Source: Pachyseris speciosa (lineage: Eukaryota; Cnidaria; Anthozoa; Scleractinia; Pachyseridae). From it: a stretch of 64,000 bases of DNA. The number at the start of each line of letters is the position of its first letter. Positions within the stretch are counted from its first letter, which is position 1. Below the pieces are notes generated by a model, which searched no databases, was not told the origin of the DNA, and saw only the letters and a program-made list of their open reading frames with translations. Location: positions 441,501 to 505,500 of the forward strand of contig JAEMWC010000023.1 in assembly GCA_016490735.1 (NCBI GenBank). The letters run 5' to 3'. Positions 56,554-64,000 of this stretch are shown piece by piece. The position numbers were made by a program, and so were the translations under genes.

Positions 56554-56630
56554 GGCTTGTACCTCAGTTGGTAGAGCGCTGCACCGGTATCGCATGTCGG
56601 TAGGTCGTCGGTTCGAATCCCGTACAAGCC
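56554..56630 (+). tRNA. tRNA-like sequence, probably a SINE head or tRNA pseudogene
   Basis: Acceptor halves GGCTTGT and ACAAGCC pair perfectly. A-box ACCTCAGTTGGTAGAG and B-box GGTTCGAATCC are in place. The anticodon arm is 24 nt instead of 17 and the T-stem has a mismatch, so it is unlikely to be a working tRNA. GCCTGAATTTTTTTTTCAGGC just after it is a hairpin. Confidence 0.6.
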
Positions 56631-56758
56631 TGAATTTTTTTTTCAGGCTTTATTTTCATTACTGCTTAAGTAGTGTTCATAACTGCGATGGTAGTTCACA
56701 TATTCATTCTTCAATCCACAGTTCAAATATATGATCTGTGCATTCTCACAAAAAAATC

Positions 56759-56928
56759 TAGTTCCCACTTGTGAAATAAGCTGGGGCATAGCATAAGCAC
56801 AAGAAAAAGGAAAATGTTTCTTTTTCTTGTGCTTATGCTTGTGCTTAATTCACCTCCATGCACACTAGCGTTTTCTTGTGCTTATACTTGCGCTTACGCC
56901 TGCGCTAATCTCGCAAGTGTGGACCAGG
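56759..56928. mobile_element. Small inverted-repeat element with CACAAG motifs, about 170 bp
   Basis: Left end TAGTTCCCACTTGTGA and right end TCGCAAGTGTGGACCA are roughly inverted. Inside, AAGCACAAGAAAAAGGAAAA is followed by its inverse, and GTGCTTATGCTTGTGCTT repeats. Non-coding. Confidence 0.5.
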
Positions 56929-57042
56929 ATGAAACGATAATCATTTGGCACTTGCGTAGCTCTTGCCAGTTTCCATCATAGGTACTTGTCTACAACAGTT
57001 TTTTCTTGAAATGATTACCGAAGCTTGGTTAGTGCCGCTCAT

Positions 57043-57043
57043 A

Positions 57044-57079
<36 letters not shown>
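57043..57079. repeat. (AAT)n microsatellite
   Basis: Twelve or so AAT units in a row. Confidence 0.95.
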
Positions 57080-58190
57080 TTGGCAAATAATTGTATATAG
57101 CTCTTGCTTCCATCACAGGCATTTGTTGCGCACAAGAGAGGATGAGGTTAGAGAATGGATCCCCATACATGGGCCTCTTCCCATGATAGTCTTTTAAATC
57201 TAATTTTAGCTTATGGTTCAGCTGTGCAGTTCTTTTTAGAGAGGCACCTGATTGGCCAGTTGAAACTACGTAATGAAATTTTAAATATGCGCGGCTTGGC
57301 CTCCGTAGTAAAGATAACGTTCGTCGCCGAGTCCGTCCTCGAGGGAAAAACAAAAAAAGCCTTTCAAATACGCGTACATGTCTCAAAATCTGACAGAAAG
57401 TTTCTCAAAAAGCTGTCAAGTAAATGTCAAAAACCAGCTCGCTTCAGTCTTCAGGCTTCAATTGAAAGATAGAGATCTTCGTCCCGGCGAAGGGCTGTGA
57501 ACAACGAAGTTTCGTCGCATAACTTGAGTAATTCCCGAGTTTTTTATTTGAACCGGTACGAATCTGCGGTTGGATTTCAAAAACAGCTAAATATGTTGAC
57601 TCTGGTTTGGTAATTTTATAGTGGACGGCTCTTTTTAAGCTCGTGTGGTTTCACAGCTGAGCACTGTCTTCTTTATAACTGGAAGATGTTTTGCCGAGGA
57701 GAATCCTGAAGAAGCTTCCTGACTGGACATGGGAAGTAATCTGAAACTATCAAGGCACTTACAGGTTTTGAGTTTGCGATACGAAGTTGCTCGAGGCCAG
57801 TAAAAAAATAATAATCTTGGAGATCCGCTTTTAGACTTGGCTAAATATATACGCTCACCACGAATGCCCATTGCGCTCAGACCACACTGAAAAACACACT
57901 GACAAAAGTGATCACATATTTCTAGGTAATCCAACAAGATTTGGACGCTGAATGGACGTGACACGACCGTGGGAAAATGCTAGTATCTGCAAAATCTGAT
58001 CCACGGTCATCCCCGACCCTGATCATCTACCCGCGCGACATTGGGAACTTTTTAAAATAGCTTTGCGAAACTAAAAATAGACTTAAGATAACTATGATGG
58101 GGCATGGGAATCCGTTCTCTTACCACATCCTCTCTCGTTGCGCAGTAATGTTTCTTGGAAGGATTAGCTTGTTAGCAGTATATATATAGA

Positions 58191-58286
58191 CCAGTATCCT
58201 AGTGGTTAAGGCATCCGACTAGTATACGGGGGACGTGGGTTCAAATCCCGCTCAGGGCAAATTTTCTTTCAAACATTTATTCAATT
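58191..58286 (+). mobile_element. tRNA-Thr(AGT)-like SINE copy 1
   Basis: A tRNA head (58191-58259) with a CTAGTAT loop, giving anticodon AGT, and B-box GGTTCAAATCC, followed by the tail AAATTTTCTTTCAAACATTT. Same tail as copies at 58558 and 58819. Confidence 0.65.
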
Positions 58287-58557
58287 AAAATATGATTATT
58301 TGGGGTGTACAGGGTTAGGGTTTCCCTCATATACAGAATTTAATTAATTGAAACAAGCCTGTATCCGTAATTGGATCCTCCTTTGTCATCCCCTAAGTTG
58401 ACTTCGGTCGTGTATCAGTAATTGATCCTTAGTTGGGTTTCAAATGGAGTTATAGGCTTTCCCTGCCTTGTCACCTAAGAAAGTAAAATTTCCCGGGATG
58501 CCACGTCTTCGATCACGTAAATCACATCTTCGATTGCCGTGTTGCCAGCATGGTTGT

Positions 58558-58652
58558 CCTGATAGCGTAGTGGTCATCACACCCGACTAGTATACGGGGG
58601 GACGTGGGTTCAAATCCCGCTCAGGGCAAATTTTCTTTCAAACATTTATTCA

Positions 58653-58656
<4 letters not shown>
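58558..58656 (+). mobile_element. tRNA-Thr(AGT)-like SINE copy 2
   Basis: The same loop, B-box and tail as copy 1, with a different D-arm (TAGCGTAGTGGTCATC). It runs into an (AT)n tract. Confidence 0.65.
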
Positions 58657-58714
<58 letters not shown>

Positions 58715-58745
58715 TGAATAAATGTTTGAAAGAAAATTTGCCCTG
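58622..58745. repeat. 35-bp inverted repeat around an (AT)n tract
   Basis: The SINE tail at 58622-58656 is repeated in inverse at 58711-58745, with 54 bp of (AT)n between. The whole can fold into one hairpin. Confidence 0.85.
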
Positions 58746-58779
58746 TAATATGATTTTGCCCTATATTGAATTTGCCCTA

Positions 58780-58815
<36 letters not shown>

Positions 58816-58879
58816 TGTACGGGGGGGACGTGGGTTCAAATCCCGCACAGGGCAAATTTTCTTTCAAACATTTATTCAA

Positions 58880-58957
<78 letters not shown>

Positions 58958-58986
58958 TGTATGTATGTATGTATATATATATATAT
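58780..58986. repeat. (AT)n and (GTAT)n microsatellites with SINE copy 3
   Basis: (GTAT)n at 58786-58817, a partial SINE (B-box and tail, 58819-58882), (AT)n at 58883-58930 and (GTAT)n at 58931-58971. Confidence 0.9.
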
Positions 58987-59149
58987 ACATAGCTGGAGTT
59001 TTCAAAACAGGGCTCCTGGAGTCCATACTAACTCCTTTTTTTTTCTTTGTTGGACGGGGCGGGGGAGCATGCTAACTACATTACTAATTAGAAGAAGAGA
59101 AAGAAACTGTCCCTGACTTCAACTTTGCATTAAGGTCTTATTCCCGCTC

Positions 59150-59173
59150 CCCCCCCCCCCCCCCCCCCCCCCC
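59150..59173. repeat. Poly-C run, 24 bp
   Basis: Twenty-four C in a row. The length is unreliable in most sequencing methods. Confidence 0.9.
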
Positions 59174-59922
59174 ACAATATTCTGTCAAACGACAGACGCT
59201 TATTGCTGAAATGCGTTAAGGAGGCCATTCGATTATGGAACTCGAGTCATCTTGTGTAGCACTGTTGGGTCCTTTCAAGTTCAATTTCAATCCATTGCGG
59301 GGTACTAACCATGAGTCGCAAGGGTTGTCCAATAGACCGCAAAATAGCGATCCGCGTGACTAAGGTTTCACTCGTAGTCCATTAAACTCTTTTAAAGATG
59401 GTAAACATGAAACACCGACCTGTAAACTACATTGCATCTCCATACTCAATATTTACTCGCCCCTTCAGTGCGGTAAATGATGCTGATAGTCAGTAAGGTA
59501 AGGTAAACTACATTTTGCCAGGGTGGCCCATTCAGCAACGAGGCTGATATCCAGACTGGCCTTGGACTTAAACTATAATAATCAAAACTACAAAACGTCG
59601 TGATAATTAAAAAAAAACAGAATATAATTTAAAAATATAAGATATAAATTTAACGATACAAGCAAAAATTTCAAAAGTATAAAATATAAACAAGCATGCA
59701 ATAATTGCTAAGCACCTAGTGTCTATAAAGTTTAAAAGATGCAGGTATCAATCGGAAGCTTTGAAGCCTTTTTCATTTGAATCTCCTGGGATTGGTTGCA
59801 AACCATCAATGGTGGAAGCAAGAGCTATGCAATTATTTGCCAAATAATTTTCTTGTATGGGAGCTAACTTACACTAGCTTGCTGGTTATTGTAGAATCAT
59901 TGAAGAAAAAGTAGAAATACTT

Positions 59923-60660
59923 TAAAGCCCTGGTCAAACGGCGCATGATAGTCGATGATAGTTGATGATAGTCGATGATAGTTGAAGCGCGCGCTTCCGT
60001 TTGACCACCAACTATCATGCACTATCATCGACTATCATCAACTATCATTCATTTTGAGCTTGTTCAAATTCTTCATGATAGTCGATGATAGTTTTTCTCG
60101 TTTGACCACGCGTATGATAGTTCATGATAGTTTTTGGTCAGCTGTTTTCCCCGAAAATCGACGGGCTCGTTTAAAATGGCCGCTAAAAGTTCCTCGCGAG
60201 GCTCAGCTGCAGCTTCAGAAATACGTGTTTATATCCAAGATGATAATCATGACAACGAAAATATTGAAGACCAAGATAACACAGAGAAGATATCTCCTTT
60301 TTATCCATTCCCTTGTCCGTCCTCTCCTCCACCAACGCTCTCCAGATTCATCCTCCGTACATCCCTCCAACAAATCGATTACTATTAAGCAAGCTGCCGC
60401 CCTCTTTCGTCGCGATAAATTCATACTGCTACAAGTTTGTCTCTCGCGAAGCCATTTTAGTGCTCACATTTTACGCGGAAAGAGCCTGGAACTAGCTGCT
60501 CGCGTGACCTTTGCTCGCGCGACTGCCGGTGAACTATCATCAACTATCATCGACTATCATGCGCCGTTTGACCATGTGAATGATAGTTGGTGATAGTTGA
60601 TGATAGTTTGGAGAGAATCAACTATCATCGACTATCATGCGCCGTTTGACCAGGGCTTTA
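59923..60660. mobile_element. TA-flanked DNA transposon, 738 bp, with GATGATAGT repeats
   Basis: The terminal 44 bp (starting TAAAGCCCTGGTCAAACGGC) are perfectly inverted at 60617-60660, and the outermost TA is probably the target duplication. Both subterminal regions hold many units GATGATAGTT or GATGATAGTC in opposite orientations. A partial copy of the right end (GCGCCGTTTGACCA) lies at about 60558. The interior has a frame starting MAAKSSSRGSAAASE near 60175 that I cannot assign. Confidence 0.75.
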
Positions 60661-60879
60661 TGCCTGGATATCGTTACAAGTTGACTAGTAGACTGTGGCT
60701 CAATTGATCTCGAAACATTTTGAGGACAAAGCGGTTCGTTTAGTTGTTAACAGTAACTCCGAATAAAGCTATTCCATCTATGTTGATTGTTTGACTTAAG
60801 ATGATTGCATTACATGACATATTTAACACAGACGTATCTGGCCGATAACAGAGGACCTTTGTTGGTCGATTCGGGATGA

Positions 60880-62470
60880 TTGAAGATAAACATAAGAACT
60901 TTCTTCCAAGAAATTTCGCTTTGTTGATTATGAAGAGAATGTTGACATATCCTCTTAGTAAGTAGCTAGGTGAGTATTTATGTGTCGAGGATTTTGCATC
61001 GGCCTCACACGCATCTTACGTACAGTTGATATGTGGCATGTTCCGTTTTTGTATCCTTTTATGCCATTCAGCTATCAATTATAACTGTTTTATACTAGCG
61101 TAAGAATACCACAAAGTTAAATATCTAATTATCCGTAAAATGGACTAAATGAAATAAAAAACCAAGTTACCACATTTACGTTTTGCTCAGAATCAAAGCT
61201 ATAGACAAACAGGTTTTTTTCGAATACAAATCGAACAAGGAACTGTGACAAAGGCAAAGGCAAAGCAACAAAGCGACTTTCTTGGAAGAAAGTTCTTGTG
61301 TTTATCTAAAAAGACAAAGTCAAAGACAAAGACAAAGCACGAATAATGGAGTCTATTTATTATTGTATTTTGTTTGTTGTCGCAGATACTGCAATAACCA
61401 GTTGCAGTGAAAGATTTTGCTTGAAAATTCGTGAAATGGGTTGATATTCTACTGTTAAAAACGAAAAAATAATCTACCGCACTTTGAAATATGTCAGCGG
61501 CATTACGCAAACGAAAGTCACGCAGACACGGAGTCGCATTCTGTGGGTTGAACAAGCGAGCGATTTTCCTATAGGTTCTTCAGTGCTGATTCTCGATAAC
61601 CACGGAAGGTCAAAATACCAAACACAAAGAAGAGAACAGAGGTAATTTAATGTAGCAATTTCTACTTAAAATAATTAATACATAAATTCAACCTTATCGA
61701 TGGCAAACAAGATGTGAGGAGTGATATAGGGAACGTGCTCCTTTAGCTCTCGAAAAGCTCTCCACGCATAATTTGAAGTTTGAATGTCTTCAGACAATAA
61801 AATATAACTTTTCAGTCTTGCTTTTACTATTTTACAGTTGTGCTTTTATTTTAATGTTGTTTAAGCCAGACTACGCTTTACCCATAAGGCCATTAGCGTA
61901 AAACTATGCGTCTAGCTACTTTGTGAAATTGCAAAAATTGAATAATCTTGAATGTACTTTTACAGTGAATTGCCCGCAAAAGTTTTTCAGTGTTGTTTAA
62001 ATATAACTCCTTGGCCCTACTGGACAGTACAAATTAATGAAAAATTGCGAATTCTTCGTAGCAAAATTTTCCATTGAAATTGGTTATTATTGGCAGTTTT
62101 TCAAGTCCACCAAACTTACCATTCTGTTCCAAATCATTTCTCTGCTTTAAAGCAAGATCCTGGAAGGAGATTGTTGTATTTTAAAAGAAGAAGGTCCAGA
62201 TATCAAAAGGGCATTATTAGATTGAAGATAATTAAGTGTACGTAATGATGACAGACCCGCAAAGTTGGCAAATTTCAAGAAAATGTTTTGCCAAAAATGG
62301 CTTCCTGGGGGATCAATATATAATCAGTTGTCACATGATCATGTTATTGTCAGCGGACAAGACAACGTCGATTTCATTACTAGTTCTTGACTACCTTTCA
62401 CCATACAAAGTTTGAGGTAAAGTTGTTTCTGATCATTTCCAAAAATCCTCGAGCCTCTAGTGGGAGGGCT
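60880..62470. repeat. Right arm of the divergent inverted duplication
   Basis: Inverse of 54876-56330. It carries an extra segment near 61250-61345 with AAAGTCAAAGACAAAGACAA repeats and a second TTCTTGGAAGAAAGTT. Confidence 0.7.
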
Positions 62471-62629
62471 CTTAAGTGCTCTTGTTTGGTTTTATCACGA
62501 GTTAATGAAGTATAAGAAAAACAAACAAACAAGCATTAAACAAGTTAGGATCCCTAATGTTCCTACGGCGTGTAAAAAAACCGTGCCCAAAAGTCTTGTT
62601 GTCATGATCATCCTCTTGCACAATTTGTG

Positions 62630-63045
62630 GTTCACACTTGATACTTGGGCACTGTGCCTTGGCACCGGTACGAAACAATGCGTTGTTCAGACTTCGGTGC
62701 CCAGTTTTGAATGCGTGTTCACAATCGGTGCCCAGTACCTTGCATCAACTTGCTCTTTCGTTCACCTTTGACCTTCCGCCATTTTGAAACTGAAGAGCAG
62801 GGATTTGAGGGTAAAATAACTGCTAGGAGAAGGGGTTTGTGGGTAAAGTTCTTCGGCACTCGCTAGAATCGTGTGCAGACTTGTGCCCGTGCCAGATTCA
62901 GTGCCCGGGCACAAGGTCGAGACCATGTACCCGTGCCCGAGCACCGCGCCCAATTATTGGCACGGGCACTTACAAAACGTTTTGTTCACATTGGTGCCCG
63001 TCAGGCACCGTGCCCGGGTACAGTGCCCGGGTACCAAGTGTGAAC
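62630..63045. mobile_element. GC-rich inverted-repeat element with GTGCCCGGG motifs
   Basis: GTTCACACTTG at 62630 is inverted at 63035-63045. Repeats of GTGCCCGTGCC and GTGCCCGGGTA cluster near the right end (62880-63035), and weaker ones (GGTGCCCAGT) near the left. Non-coding. Confidence 0.55.
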
Positions 63046-64000
63046 GACGCCTAAGGTCGAGAGCTCAACTGTGGTTAGCGAAAGAGTTAATCTGTGTATG
63101 CTGTGTTTGCCAAAGTGTGTAGTTTTTTGCCAGAGCGGATTTTGAATTTGTCTCGCAAAGATTATTTTATCGATCAACGGTGTGGCCAGTATTCACTGAA
63201 CACGCACCCTCGGCTGCTTTTCGCATCATCTACTATATTTCTTGAGAGAATTTCAGCTTGCCATAAACAGTATACACCGAGTGTCCCAACACACAGCCAA
63301 AGTACGAAAGTTAGTTTTGAAATGGTTTAACTTTACCAATGAGTGTTAATCGATACTCAAGTTTGTTTTTGTGGACAATTTCACAAAATTTTCGGCAGTA
63401 TAGCCAGAATTCAACTGTTATCGTTGGAAAAATGTGTTTAGCAACCAACACCTCCAAATTCCAAATTCCCTACCTACCTGTTTACTTCGCTATGAATTCA
63501 GGAGTGCATTGTCCTCCCACATCACCCAATAATCTTTCAAAACTGAAAAAACTTTGCACACTACGAGAGCAGCTTACTTAGAAAGGTTAGTTATGCTATT
63601 GTATCGCCTTTTTTATGAAACAGCGTTTCAGTTGTGTTGAGTCAAAAAGAGCAACTTAGTATTATTAAAACGAACTGACTCAGTCTATCGACGGCATGTC
63701 TAATTCACGGAACCCACGGAACTAGCGGAACCTACGGAACCGCCTCTAAACTGCATAAAACAGAAAATACATACATAGTGAATATGATTTTAAACCTCCC
63801 CAGCAGGGTATAGATTTCTTCGCAAAAATACTGTTGAACCCTGCTCTACGAACACCCGCTTATAACGGACACTTTTTATCTTTATCCCGACAACTCAAAA
63901 TGTAATCAATAATTGAGAGTAAATAATTGTTTTGGATTTGTTATCAGACTTTCGAGCCAAATACAAAGAATGAAATCAACACAAAAAGGCAGAAAAGATT
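63046..64000. other. Host sequence, no gene recognised
   Basis: Only short frames. Three similar GGAACC-type repeats near 63710-63745 (ACGGAACCCACGGAACTAGC) form a minor tandem. Confidence 0.4.

Noticed and set aside
56554..56630. Functional tRNA gene
   Set aside because: The anticodon arm is 7 nt too long and the T-stem has a mismatch. A SINE head or pseudogene is more likely.
58646..59116. Frames rich in Ile-Tyr or Met-Tyr-Val-Cys near 58.7-59.1 kb
   Set aside because: They are translations of (AT)n and (GTAT)n microsatellites.

Overview
The window looks like animal nuclear DNA, most likely an anthozoan cnidarian such as a coral. The reasons are spliced genes, tRNA-derived SINEs, CR1/L2-like, BEL/Pao and Penelope-like retroelements, many small inverted-repeat transposons and AT-rich microsatellites. 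The taxon is an inference.

The clearest object is a complete Polinton/Maverick (adintovirus-like) element at 145-21201, 21,057 bp long. It has a perfect 6-bp target duplication (AAAGAA at 139-144 and 21202-21207) and terminal inverted repeats of 353 and 328 bp; the length difference is exactly one 25-bp tandem repeat. Each tip is a 63-nt near-palindrome that starts with AGTAGT. The left half is transcribed leftward: protein-primed DNA polymerase, a zinc-finger/AT-hook mini-protein, a BRO-N plus nuclease-like gene, a chromodomain integrase, a PLA2-like protein, adenain-like protease, a pX-like core protein, major capsid protein, an AT-hook protein, the penton-type minor capsid protein, a small protein and a coiled-coil protein. 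The right part is transcribed rightward: packaging ATPase, an acidic mini-protein, two collagen-containing fibres (the second with a lectin-like head), an unrecognised protein and a two-helix membrane protein. A convergent zinc-ribbon gene resembling VLTF3 closes the element. All core Polinton genes are present, but the polymerase has an in-frame TAG, and the nuclease-like gene, the PLA2 gene and the large fibre carry frameshifts. A 5'-truncated LINE has landed in the divergent promoter region. Seven boxes TCTAA sit 11-12 nt upstream of start codons, mostly of virion genes. A second box, ATAACTATA, occurs upstream of the polymerase and mini-protein genes and in every TIR tandem unit.

The element is inserted in the last coding exon of an ApoL-like host gene. 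The open frame is continuous across the empty site, and the insertion replaces the last 35 codons by two codons and a stop inside the TIR.

From 21.3 kb on is host DNA dense in repeats. At 26286-44543 (+) lies a decayed HELZ2-like gene (RNB exonuclease region followed by UPF1-like helicase exons, several splice sites still intact), broken by stops, frameshifts, a SINE, a degenerate BEL/Pao copy and a 1,950-bp DNA transposon with 17-bp TIRs and an ATAAAG duplication. At 49730-51228 two Penelope-like 3' ends form a 687-bp inverted repeat flanked by a 14-bp duplication. The last 10 kb holds a divergent inverted duplication (about 54.9-56.3 and 60.9-62.5 kb) around tRNA-like elements, microsatellites and a 738-bp TA-flanked transposon. 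I found no complete, intact host gene.
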